Shown here one piece after another: positions 7,371 through 14,125 of a DNA stretch of 15,205 nt (position 1 is the first letter of the stretch; every line of letters starts with the position of its first letter). Origin of the DNA: Methanobacterium sp. UBA279 (lineage in GTDB: Archaea > Methanobacteriota > Methanobacteria > Methanobacteriales > Methanobacteriaceae); contig DAQK01000028.1 of the NCBI GenBank assembly GCA_002502855.1, positions 1-15,205 of the forward strand, read 5' to 3'. Under the pieces are notes generated by a model that worked only from the letters and a program-made list of their open reading frames with translations, was not told the origin of the DNA and did not search any database. Made by a program: the position numbers and the translations under genes.

Positions 7371-7466
7371 TGGGTGATGGGCGGGAACTATATTTTTGCT
7401 TTTTTTACCCAAGACAAATCCAAAAGCAAAAAAAAAACCTCGCCTGTCATCTTATCCTGTTTTTTA
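7371..7466 (+). ncRNA. Candidate structured RNA between the two wall-protein genes
   Basis: The outer stem pairs GATG (7376-7379) with CATC (7448-7451), GGCG (7380-7383) with CGCC (7441-7444), and GG (7384-7385) with CC (7438-7439), leaving small bulges. An inner stem pairs TTTTTGCTTTT (7393-7403) with AAAAGCAAAAA (7422-7432) around an 18-base loop. A box A lies upstream and TTTTTT follows at 7460-7465, so all parts of a small transcription unit are present on this strand. It matches no RNA family I know, and the strand could be reversed because hairpins are symmetric. This is a sequence-based proposal only. Confidence 0.4.
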
Positions 7467-7644
7467 CTTCTATCTCACAATATAATTAGTATTTCATGAA
7501 CTTATGTGATGATCTTCACCTTTGTGGATTTTTATAGTGCGAAATTAGCATAAGGAGCGTATTGCAAGAAAAAGATATCATCTTCAAATAAACCAGAACT
7601 CTAAACTCAGAAAAAAAGAAAAAGGAAAAAGTTTTTTAATAAAT
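7467..7644. other. Rest of the convergent gap, with terminator of the second wall-protein gene
   Basis: There is no reading frame of note. At 7610-7637 the minus strand reads as several T-runs just after the stop of the second wall-protein gene, which fits its terminator. Confidence 0.45.
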
Positions 7645-8940
7645 TCACATGGAAACGAAGTTAGGCAATCTCTTATTGGTACTGTAAAAGGCCATAATCT
7701 TACTGAACATGTAGATAACTGAATTGTAACTGATATTTCCAAGACTGGTGGACACGTAGTTGGGTGCCCGACCATTAGTGCTGATGAATGATTTAATTCT
7801 TTGAGCCATGGATAAGATTTCTGACTTTTGTATATTGCCATTTTTATAAGTTCCTGTCCAACTGGAAGCACCGTTTACACTGGTAACTTTTATGGCAGCT
7901 GTTGAGCCGCTGTTTGCCTGGGTTGTTGCGGTAGCCATTAGATTTAAAAATTTAGGCATGGATATCTGCCCTGCGGTTGTGGTTACATAGTTGGGTAATC
8001 TTTTGTTGGTCTCAAAGAAGGCTTTCACCCTGCTTGCTGCTTGCGCCACCTGACTCACAGTGAGGGTGGTGGTTGGAGTTGAACTGGACGAACCGCCTGC
8101 TGCCCAGTAGATGAGTTTTGATACATAGGTAGGTACATTTGATGATAATTCGGGGTGAGGTCCGCATAGAACCGTCCTTCCGTTACCATAATAATCGCCT
8201 ACAATGGCTGCGTAACCTTTATATCCGGTTTTGCTGTCGCTGTAGGTGGCGAATGTCACTGCCTTTCCACTTACGTACATGGCTGCCCCATTGCAATGGT
8301 ATATGGACGTGGTACCGCTGGTTCCTAAAACCTGCGATCCAGCACTGGTAATCTGAATGGGTAAGTCCCCGATATAACTCACAGCTTTAGCGTATACGTG
8401 GGGTGCTATTCCCCATCCGTTGTAGTATCCATCGGTACGTGCAGCTGCAGAGTATGCACCGGCACAGATCCCCAGATAACCTCCGCCATTGGCCACGAAA
8501 TTCTTTATAGCAGAACCACTTATACTGCCACTGTTCAGGTAATAGTAACCTCCACTTCCGCCGGGCATGGCCAGTACGTCATACCCGGTCAGAGTGGTTG
8601 AGGTTATCCTGGTAGAAGTAGCATAGGTGAAAACCACGTTTGGTACTACATTGTTGGCGTTTGCATAGTTCAGTGCCTGTTTTATTCCACTGACACCTCC
8701 AGTACCTGCATATGTTCCACTGTAAATGAGTACTTTAATGGTTTTAGGAGTTCCAGCCGCTTTTTGCTTTTCTGTTTGTGATCCAGCAGCTAAACTCGTA
8801 GTGTTAGTTGAGGCTGTGCTGGTTAACCCGTAGGTTGAACTTGTAGTTGAACTATTTCCAGTTGAATTTTCTGCTGCGAAAATAATTCCTGTATTTAAGG
8901 TCAGGGCTAATCCTAAAAAAAATAATAACCCTACCAACAT
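7645..8940 (-). CDS. Paralogous secreted BPL_N-type protein with pseudomurein-binding repeats
   Basis: A 431-aa paralogue of the gene at 5945-7222, with the same layout. It has a hydrophobic signal (MLVGLLFFLGLALTL) and a Ser/Thr-rich linker (about 25-65). The amidotransferase-like domain (about 67-282) has GIC159AGAY and GPH262PE264. Two pseudomurein-binding repeats lie at about 294-345 and 370-431, ending KRLPNFVSM. It should be exported, wall-bound and possibly act on wall peptides. ATG 8940 is the first canonical start, but the ribosome site GGAGGAGGT (8964-8956) is 15 bases before it. The codons between would add ITKRK, a basic n-region the signal peptide otherwise lacks; ACG 8952 or ATA 8955 are candidate near-cognate starts. 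It is convergent with its paralogue, so the pair is not a simple tandem duplicate. Confidence 0.85.
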   Translation of the reverse strand: MLVGLLFFLGLALTLNTGIIFAAENSTGNSSTTSSTYGLTSTASTNTTSLAAGSQTEKQKAAGTPKTIKVLIYSGTYAGTGGVSGIKQALNYANANNVVPNVVFTYATSTRITSTTLTGYDVLAMPGGSGGYYYLNSGSISGSAIKNFVANGGGYLGICAGAYSAAARTDGYYNGWGIAPHVYAKAVSYIGDLPIQITSAGSQVLGTSGTTSIYHCNGAAMYVSGKAVTFATYSDSKTGYKGYAAIVGDYYGNGRTVLCGPHPELSSNVPTYVSKLIYWAAGGSSSSTPTTTLTVSQVAQAASRVKAFFETNKRLPNYVTTTAGQISMPKFLNLMATATTQANSGSTAAIKVTSVNGASSWTGTYKNGNIQKSEILSMAQRIKSFISTNGRAPNYVSTSLGNISYNSVIYMFSKIMAFYSTNKRLPNFVSM

Positions 8941-8955
8941 TTTCCGTTTCGTTAT

Positions 8956-8964
8956 ACCTCCTCC
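8956..8964 (-). promoter_or_regulatory. Strong but misplaced ribosome binding site
   Basis: GGAGGAGGT on the minus strand ends 15 bases before ATG 8940. Such spacing is longer than normal, while ACG at 8952 lies at an ideal distance from the core. It decides the start question for the second wall-protein gene. Confidence 0.5.
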
Positions 8965-9028
8965 GTATATTTATAAATTCGGATTTGGGGTTTATGATCT
9001 GTAATTAGTCATATTTAAATTTATATAA

Positions 9029-9205
9029 AAAATTACAGAAAAGTTTAAGAGAATAATCTACTTAATTTGGGGAAAACAGCCAAGAATCAAGGTAATATCT
9101 TCCTTAAAGCAACTGGTAGAAGTGGAAGTTCCATTTTACCAACGGGTAGAAGAGTGTGTTTTATTCATCAACAAAGAGGTTTGTAGGTTTTATTTAAATA
9201 ACTGA
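9029..9205 (+). other. Possible small gene or gene remnant, no canonical start
   Basis: An open frame of 58 codons (KITEKF ... IWGKQPRIKVISSLKQL ... EEVCRFYLNN-like end) runs to TGA with gene-like codon use. It has no ATG, GTG or TTG near its left end and no ribosome site. It could be the tail of a decayed gene or chance. I do not recognise the sequence. Confidence 0.2.
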
Positions 9206-9219
9206 TGGAACAATGGGAG

Positions 9220-10587
9220 TTACTTCATCATCTCCAGCTCAGCACTCCTTCCCTTGAGTCCAGTGGCCAGGAAAGTAAGTATAACAGCCGAGATAGCCAG
9301 GCAGATATAGGCAAATCCATAAGCACTTACATCACCACCCATGGATGCTATTATTGCCCCTATAAGGGCCCCCCCTATTAATTGGCCGGTGCTGCTGTTT
9401 ATATTTATCAAACCCTGCCCGGCGGCCCTTTCAGATACCGGGAACTCATTGAGCATGATGAACCGGACAGGCGCACCCAGGAGTGCCGAAAGCCCCACAC
9501 CTATAAATATCCCGGATAAGATGAAGTAATGAAACTGGTAGCCGTAGAAGCCAAATATGAAGAGTCCAACGGCTAACATTACTCCCCCAGTTACCATTAA
9601 AATTTTAGACCCTATCTTATCCAGGATCCGGCCTATAGTGGGCGCTCCGATGGCCATGGCCACCACCACAGGTAGGAGCATCAGACTGGCCATGGCATTG
9701 TTAAAGCCCAGGGCAACGATGGCAAAGGCAGGTATAAATATCAGTCCTGCCTCATTTAAACCTGAGAAAATAGAGATTAAGCTGACTAAAGTTATTTGGA
9801 GATTTTTAAACAGATTTATTCTTATAATGGGATCCTGAGCCCTTTCCTCCATCTTCCAAAATATTATGATGAACAATAGGAATAGGACTAAAAATGGCCA
9901 GACCTCTAAGGATGATATGCTGGCCAGCAACTCTTCGGTGTTGATATGGTTTATTGCATAGGTCAGGCCACCCAGTGCACCGGCCAATGTTAACATCCCT
10001 GGCCAGTCGAAGTGTTTGCCGTCTGTCCGGCTGGTTTCCGGTAAAACGAGGAAGCTTAAGATGACCACTAGGATGGCAACTGGTATGTTGATTGCAAATA
10101 ACCACTGCCAGCCGTAACTGATAATCAAACCACCCAGGATGGGACCTATGAGATAGGCTATACCGAAGACAGCCCCTATGGTACCAAGTGCCCCTCCCCT
10201 TTTTTCCGGTGGGAAGATATCCCCTATAAAAGCACTGGCCACCGGGAATATTCCCCCAGCGCCCAGGCCCTGTATGGCCCTGCCTAAAAGGAGAATTTCT
10301 AACGATGGTGAAGTAGCGGTGATGAAAGAACCAACCCCAAATAGGGCCACGTCCAGAATATAGATAAACCGCCTGCCCATCCGATCGGATAGTTTGGCCA
10401 TTAATGGAGTGCCCACCATGAAAAACAGTACATAGATAGTGTATATCCAGGTGAGGTTCCTGGTATCCACCGTGAAATATTCTCCTATGGCTGGTAGGGC
10501 CGGTCCCACTATGGCTATATCCAGGGCTCCCATAAGCACCCCAATAAAAAGAACCAGCAAGATATGATTTCTTCCCTCACCCGCCAT
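9220..10587 (-). CDS. MFS drug exporter, DHA2 (EmrB/QacA) type
   Basis: A 455-aa polytopic membrane protein with about 14 hydrophobic segments, as in the DHA2 group of proton-coupled multidrug exporters. TM1 carries LDIAIVGPALPAI, a variant of the family's LDxTIVNVALP. The loop after TM2 has motif A, AKLSDRMGRR. TM5 has the antiporter motif C, GIAYLIGPILGG. The substrate cannot be read from sequence. The ATG at 10585-10587 follows AGGTG by six bases. It is divergent from the membrane protein at 10692, and a perfect inverted repeat between box A and start codon suggests local repression, as is usual for exporters sensing their own substrate. Confidence 0.9.
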   Translation of the reverse strand: MAGEGRNHILLVLFIGVLMGALDIAIVGPALPAIGEYFTVDTRNLTWIYTIYVLFFMVGTPLMAKLSDRMGRRFIYILDVALFGVGSFITATSPSLEILLLGRAIQGLGAGGIFPVASAFIGDIFPPEKRGGALGTIGAVFGIAYLIGPILGGLIISYGWQWLFAINIPVAILVVILSFLVLPETSRTDGKHFDWPGMLTLAGALGGLTYAINHINTEELLASISSLEVWPFLVLFLLFIIIFWKMEERAQDPIIRINLFKNLQITLVSLISIFSGLNEAGLIFIPAFAIVALGFNNAMASLMLLPVVVAMAIGAPTIGRILDKIGSKILMVTGGVMLAVGLFIFGFYGYQFHYFILSGIFIGVGLSALLGAPVRFIMLNEFPVSERAAGQGLININSSTGQLIGGALIGAIIASMGGDVSAYGFAYICLAISAVILTFLATGLKGRSAELEMMK

Positions 10588-10600
10588 AAACTACACCTAA

Positions 10601-10617
10601 ACTTAATATAGTTAAGT
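10601..10617. promoter_or_regulatory. Candidate operator of the exporter gene
   Basis: ACTTAA (10601-10606), five bases, TTAAGT (10612-10617): a perfect 6-bp inverted repeat. It lies between the box A (about 10621-10631) and the start codon of the exporter, near the expected transcription start. A repressor bound here would block initiation. No regulator gene is adjacent. Confidence 0.45.
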
Positions 10618-10620
10618 CAT

Positions 10621-10631
10621 CTTTATAAACT
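10621..10631. promoter_or_regulatory. Shared symmetrical box A of the divergent pair
   Basis: CTTTATAAACT contains the palindrome TTTATAAA, which reads as a TATA box on both strands. It sits 34-44 bases upstream of the exporter ATG and about 61-71 bases upstream of the membrane protein's ATG, so it could serve both directions. Confidence 0.4.
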
Positions 10632-10691
10632 ATGGACTGATAATTAGATGAACTTCTCAAATTAATTCCAAAAAAAACAGGTTCAAAAACC

Positions 10692-11180
10692 ATGCAACTT
10701 AGTGACTTAACCTTTAACCAAGTCGTACTGATCATAATAGTCATATTCCTACTCTTCCAGCTACGCCAGCGCAAATTCCATTTCTGGCGATCCATGATAG
10801 TCCCCGGGTTGATGCTCATCGTGACCTTCCTCTTTGTTACCGTGGAGCTGCAGGGCCCCCTCTTCAACACCATCGTACTATTCGGTGGTGGTGTTTTTGG
10901 ACTGCTACTGGGGATGATCATAGCCAGACTCACCAAACTGAAGATAGGGAAAGACGGCTCTCTGTTGATGCGCGGATCATTTATAGCTATGAGTCTCTGG
11001 TTTTTAGTCATCCTGGCCAAACTCTATGGGCAGGATACATTGAATCAATGGGGTTTAAGTTCCAGCCTCATTTTGTCACTATTTTTAATGATAAGCGTAT
11101 CCACCATGATCTCCGAACGGATTTTTATCTATTACCGGTATCTTAGGAACAGGAAAGAGTGGCGGCAGAAAAAGAGGTAG
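10692..11180 (+). CDS. CcdC/DUF1453-like four-helix membrane protein
   Basis: A 162-aa protein with four hydrophobic helices (about residues 10-22, 35-51, 60-80 and 95-110, with another near 125-140). Basic clusters flank them, and the tail is strongly basic (RYLRNRKEWRQKKR). The central GLLLGMIIARLTKL ... KDGSLLMRGS resembles the CcdC/DUF1453 family, whose role is unclear beyond an old link to cytochrome c maturation loci in Bacillus. Methanobacteriales of this kind do not need c-type cytochromes, so that function should not be assumed. The ATG at 10692 has only a weak AGGTT upstream. It is divergent from the exporter. Confidence 0.65.
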   Translation: MQLSDLTFNQVVLIIIVIFLLFQLRQRKFHFWRSMIVPGLMLIVTFLFVTVELQGPLFNTIVLFGGGVFGLLLGMIIARLTKLKIGKDGSLLMRGSFIAMSLWFLVILAKLYGQDTLNQWGLSSSLILSLFLMISVSTMISERIFIYYRYLRNRKEWRQKKR

Positions 11181-11203
11181 TTTTGTTTTATTGATAAACA
11201 AAG
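11181..11203 (+). terminator. Hairpin terminator after the CcdC-like gene
   Basis: TTTGTTT (11182-11188), seven bases, AAACAAA (11196-11202): a perfect 7-bp inverted repeat directly after the stop codon, with a T-run at its left edge. Confidence 0.45.
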
Positions 11204-11276
11204 TGCTGTCTAATAATAACTTTATCTTACGAATTTTTAAACACATCTTCAACAGTTACAACATTTTCCATCCATT

Positions 11277-11372
11277 TAAAATGTCCTAAAATAGTCTGAT
11301 TTGAGCACCACGTCCTGACGACTGATCTCCCAGGATTCCTTACATTTCAATCCTAAAATAGTCTGATTTGAC
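11277..11372 (+). CRISPR. CRISPR remnant: two repeats and one spacer, no cas genes
   Basis: Twenty-one bases at 11284-11304 recur exactly at 11351-11371, a period of 67 bases. The downstream copy extends to a full 29-base unit (11344-11372) that starts ATTTCAATCC and ends GTCTGATTTGAC. This closely resembles the repeat I remember from Methanothermobacter (ATTTCAAT ... GTCTGATTTTAAC). The upstream copy has lost its first seven bases' similarity. The 38 bases between (11306-11343) are GC-rich against an AT-rich background, as a foreign spacer would be. A 29-30 base repeat and 38-base spacer fit type I/III arrays of this order. No further copy exists one period away on either side, and no cas gene is in the window. 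Confidence 0.65.
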
Positions 11373-11399
11373 AGCATACTCACCTCTTTTGTAGAGTAA

Positions 11400-11735
11400 T
11401 TTCTAAATGTATAAAATTTTAAACTATAAATATGTTTTTATTTAAAAGTAAAAAACCTCTTAAAATTAGGCAAAATTAATACTGGCATGCATACTAAACT
11501 TGATAAATATATGCTCTTTGCATTACTTTCGTAATGAATAACTGCGATCAATAGATAACTTAATGACTAATTCAGATTAAATAAACAGATATTTTAAGGA
11601 ATATGAGCATCTGGTTCTTGAATAAACGGTGACGTAAATCACGAAAATTGCATTTTCGCATAAAAGGTTTTCTATTTGATTGTAATCACAATTGATTTTA
11701 TTTATTAAAAACTAAAAACTAACCAGTGGTTATAA
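11400..11735. other. AT-rich upstream region of the zinc-ribbon operon with four small palindromes
   Basis: There is no reading frame of note. It holds CATTAC-tttc-GTAATG (11521-11536), GTGA-cgtaaa-TCAC (11629-11642), CGAAAAT-N3-ATTTTCG (11642-11658) and ATTGT-aatc-ACAAT (11679-11692). The sequences differ from one another. A possible box A (GATTTTATTTATTAAAA, near 11694-11710) lies before the first gene. Confidence 0.4.
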
Positions 11736-12350
11736 ATGGTTGACAACGGGGAATCAAGAAAAGCTTATTGCAAATTCTGTGGTTCTGAAATAAATAAAGA
11801 TGCTCAGTTCTGTAAGATGTGTGGAAAAAATTTTACTGAAGAAAAAGATTTTATAAATAGAATCAATGAAAAAATTAATATTTTATCGGTTTTCATTGGA
11901 TTGATTGTTTCCGTTATAGTCCTTTTAGTCGGTTCCAGTTTTTTTGGGGTAGTCATTATTTCCAAAACTATGGATACAACTTTCTACTTATTCTTAATAC
12001 TTTTTGCTGCGCTGTTTTTAGGAGGCATTACCACTGGAATTCTAGGAAATCCAAAAATAAACGAAGGGTTAATAAACGGTGCAGTTTTAAGCTTAGTAGC
12101 TTTCATAATTATAGGATTTATCATCGGCGGATATTTACTAATTGTAATAGGAATTAGTTCAGCCATGGCAAGTGCATTTAGTTCGTACGGACCTTCAGCA
12201 GCTTCAAATGTTACCACAACTCCCACTTTACCATTTTCACAGGAAAACATCTTTCTCATTCTTAAAGGAATATTAATCATAATAACCATATTCTTTGGAG
12301 GTATGGGAGGAGGAGCTTTAGGCTCATGGATTAAAGGAGGTACAAAATGA
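11736..12350 (+). CDS. Zinc-ribbon membrane protein with DUF5518-like domain
   Basis: A 204-aa protein. An N-terminal zinc ribbon has C12-x-x-C15 and C26-x-x-C29 (YCKFCGSEI ... FCKMCGKNF). It is followed by about four hydrophobic helices (near 48-77, 83-104, 112-140 and 175-200). The Gly-rich stretch GGITTGILGN-PKINEGLINGA resembles the DUF5518 family of membrane proteins, widespread in methanogens and without known function. It is the first gene of an operon. Its last four bases (ATGA) overlap the start of the next gene. The ribosome site is weak (AGTGGT about ten bases upstream). Confidence 0.75.
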   Translation: MVDNGESRKAYCKFCGSEINKDAQFCKMCGKNFTEEKDFINRINEKINILSVFIGLIVSVIVLLVGSSFFGVVIISKTMDTTFYLFLILFAALFLGGITTGILGNPKINEGLINGAVLSLVAFIIIGFIIGGYLLIVIGISSAMASAFSSYGPSAASNVTTTPTLPFSQENIFLILKGILIIITIFFGGMGGGALGSWIKGGTK

Positions 12351-13012
12351 AATGCCCAAATTGCGGACATGAAAATGATACTAATGCAACATTTTGTGAA
12401 AATTGTGGTAAGAAATTGATAGGAGCAGGAGGCATGCCAAACTCTACCAAAGCTTTAATTGTAGTAGTGGCTGTTCTCGTTTTAGGTATAGGTGTAGTAT
12501 ATGGCATGTATATGATGAATAATCAGATTCCTGCTAATAATTCAACAGTTTTAAATCAAACAATACAAAACGGAACTAATATTCCTTATAGTTCCGACTA
12601 TATTACTTTCGATAAGGCCAAATCAATAGCTATTCAAAATGCCGCCACTGGTGTTTCGGTAAGTGAACCTATTCTAATGAAGAATAAAGAAGGTCAAGCG
12701 ATATATGTCTGCTATTATTACTATAAGGGGTATTCAATTGGTGGAATAATAATTAACGCGAAAACAGGAGACATAATTTACAAAGAACAAAACTTACCAT
12801 CCAATTATAACCAACAAACAAACACGAATAATAATTATCAAAATTCTCAACAAGATAATGGCGGAAACAGTGTTTCTAACACAGTTGGTGATACAATTTG
12901 TCCTTATTGTGATGGGACTGGTGTTATAACTGTAAACGATTATACCCGCGGCCGTACTAGTGATACATATGAGATAACCTGCTACAATTGTGATGGTTGT
13001 GGTTATATCTAA
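12347..13012 (+). CDS. Zinc ribbon - TM - PepSY-like protein with C-terminal CxxCxGxG zinc knuckles
   Basis: A 221-aa protein in four parts. An N-terminal zinc ribbon (C3, C6, C17, C20; MKCPNCGHEN) is followed by one membrane helix (about 34-54). A PepSY-like domain (about 85-147; FDKAKSIAIQNA ... GGIIINAKTGDIIYKE) and a low-complexity Asn/Gln linker (about 150-180) come next. The end has two cysteine knuckles, C185-PYC188-DGTG and C212-YNC215-DGC218-GY, like a single DnaJ zinc-binding module. The membrane helix should leave the zinc ribbon inside and the PepSY and knuckle parts outside, which is unusual for DnaJ-type knuckles. GGAGGT (12336-12341) lies five bases before the ATG, and the start overlaps the upstream stop. 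Confidence 0.8.
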   Translation: MKCPNCGHENDTNATFCENCGKKLIGAGGMPNSTKALIVVVAVLVLGIGVVYGMYMMNNQIPANNSTVLNQTIQNGTNIPYSSDYITFDKAKSIAIQNAATGVSVSEPILMKNKEGQAIYVCYYYYKGYSIGGIIINAKTGDIIYKEQNLPSNYNQQTNTNNNYQNSQQDNGGNSVSNTVGDTICPYCDGTGVITVNDYTRGRTSDTYEITCYNCDGCGYI

Positions 13013-13042
13013 AAAATAATTAAAAATTGAAGGTGTAACTTT

Positions 13043-13723
13043 TTGAAATGCCAAAATTGTGGACATCAGAATGATGCAGATGCTGAATTCTGCGAAAAAT
13101 GCGGGACAAAATTAAAAGAAACGAGTGGCATGCTCACTTCAACTAAGATGTTAATTGTCGTCATGATAGTTTTAGTAGCAGGATTAGGTCTGGTTTCTGG
13201 TATGATGCTGATGAAAAATCAAAATAATCCAACTGGTAATACCGCTGTGAACAATACTACGGCTGATGTTAGCGATAGTCCTTCGCAAACAACTCAAAGC
13301 GGTTCATCCTATAAGACTTTCTCCAATGGTATTATCTATTTCCAGTATCCTTCTAGCTGGGATGTTTTACCGAATTCAGCGAATACCATGGCGATTGTCG
13401 GGTTTTCAAGCTATCCTGATTTTAGTGTGTATAATGAATCTAAATATGGACATAAAAGCTTAGCAGAATATGTTTCAACATCCAAAAGTGGAATGACCAA
13501 GGATGGATATACAATTCTATCTGAACAAAGTAGAACAGTCAATGGATTACCAGCATATGAAATCATCTATCAAGGGCAAACGATAACTCAACAGATGGTT
13601 CTAGTAGAAAAATCAACAGGTGCACAATATTTTGCACTAGTAGGAGTAGATAAAATAGACCACTTTGAAAAGGAAAGGCCCACCTTTAATCAGATAATAA
13701 ACAGCTTCAAATTCCTATCATAA
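13043..13723 (+). CDS. Zinc ribbon - TM - PsbP-like protein
   Basis: A 226-aa protein. The zinc ribbon (C3, C6, C17, C20; KCQNCGHQN ... FCEKCG) is nearly identical in layout to the preceding gene's. One membrane helix follows (about 35-57), then a Thr/Ser/Asn linker. The extracellular domain (about 93-226; GIIYFQYPSSWDVL ... LPAYEIIYQGQTI ... INSFKFL) looks like the PsbP-related domain found on many methanogen surface proteins, whose ligand is unknown. Initiation is at TTG 13043: AAGGTG lies about eight bases upstream, and the nearby ATG at 13048 is out of frame. It is separated by 30 bases from the upstream gene and is probably co-transcribed. Confidence 0.8.
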   Translation: MKCQNCGHQNDADAEFCEKCGTKLKETSGMLTSTKMLIVVMIVLVAGLGLVSGMMLMKNQNNPTGNTAVNNTTADVSDSPSQTTQSGSSYKTFSNGIIYFQYPSSWDVLPNSANTMAIVGFSSYPDFSVYNESKYGHKSLAEYVSTSKSGMTKDGYTILSEQSRTVNGLPAYEIIYQGQTITQQMVLVEKSTGAQYFALVGVDKIDHFEKERPTFNQIINSFKFLS

Positions 13724-13773
13724 AATTCCTAAAAAAATTAAAAATATTTTGGTTGTTAAAAGGGTAATCAAAT

Positions 13774-14023
13774 ATGAATTGTCCAGAATGTGGAGTTGAA
13801 CTTAGAGAAGAAGGTAATTTTTGTAAGAATTGTGGAAAATCTCTTACAGAATCTGTATCTAAGAATAGAAATGTTACTATTTTTAGTTATAGCCATTTTA
13901 GTTTTCATTGCGATTTTAACATTTCTTGCATTTACTAGTATTAACTATAATAATTCTACTTCAACCCCAAAAAATCTTTCTTATATCCAGAATGGAATAA
14001 CATTTAATTATTTAGCCCCTTAG
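13774..14023 (+). pseudogene. Frameshifted, truncated fourth zinc-ribbon protein
   Basis: From ATG 13774, with AGGGT upstream, the frame reads MNCPECGVELREEGNFCKNC, a fourth copy of the operon's zinc ribbon (C3, C6, C17, C20). It continues to about SKNR (13869) and would then end at TAG 13936 as nonsense. In the +1 frame from about 13871, the expected membrane helix appears (MLLFLVIAILVFIAILTFL), then a Ser/Thr linker and SYIQNGITFNY. That last part matches the beginning of the PsbP-like domain of the upstream gene (SNGIIYFQYPSSW). TAG at 14021 stops it there. So it is a relative of the upstream gene with one frameshift near 13862-13873 and loss of nearly the whole outer domain. Confidence 0.7.
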
Positions 14024-14125
14024 ATTTTTTTTCTTTGAAATATTGATTTTTATTTTGTTTTTATGTAGTTTGTAGGAGTTTTGTAGATTTGTTTTTAAAA
14101 ATACATTTGTATATTTGACAAATAA

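Noticed and set aside
7371..7466. Box C/D sRNA, because GTGATGG resembles box C
   Set aside because: No convincing box D (CTGA) or internal D'/C' pair at suitable spacing; the nested hairpin is a better description.
10577..11020. A 147-codon minus-strand open frame overlapping the CcdC-like gene
   Set aside because: The plus-strand gene gives a clean multi-helix membrane protein; the antisense frame is low in hydrophobic order and overlaps the divergent promoter and the exporter start.
13790..14023. A 77-codon frame taken as a gene by itself
   Set aside because: Its first part is an out-of-frame reading of the zinc ribbon; only the part after about 13871 is meaningful, as the shifted half of the pseudogene at 13774.
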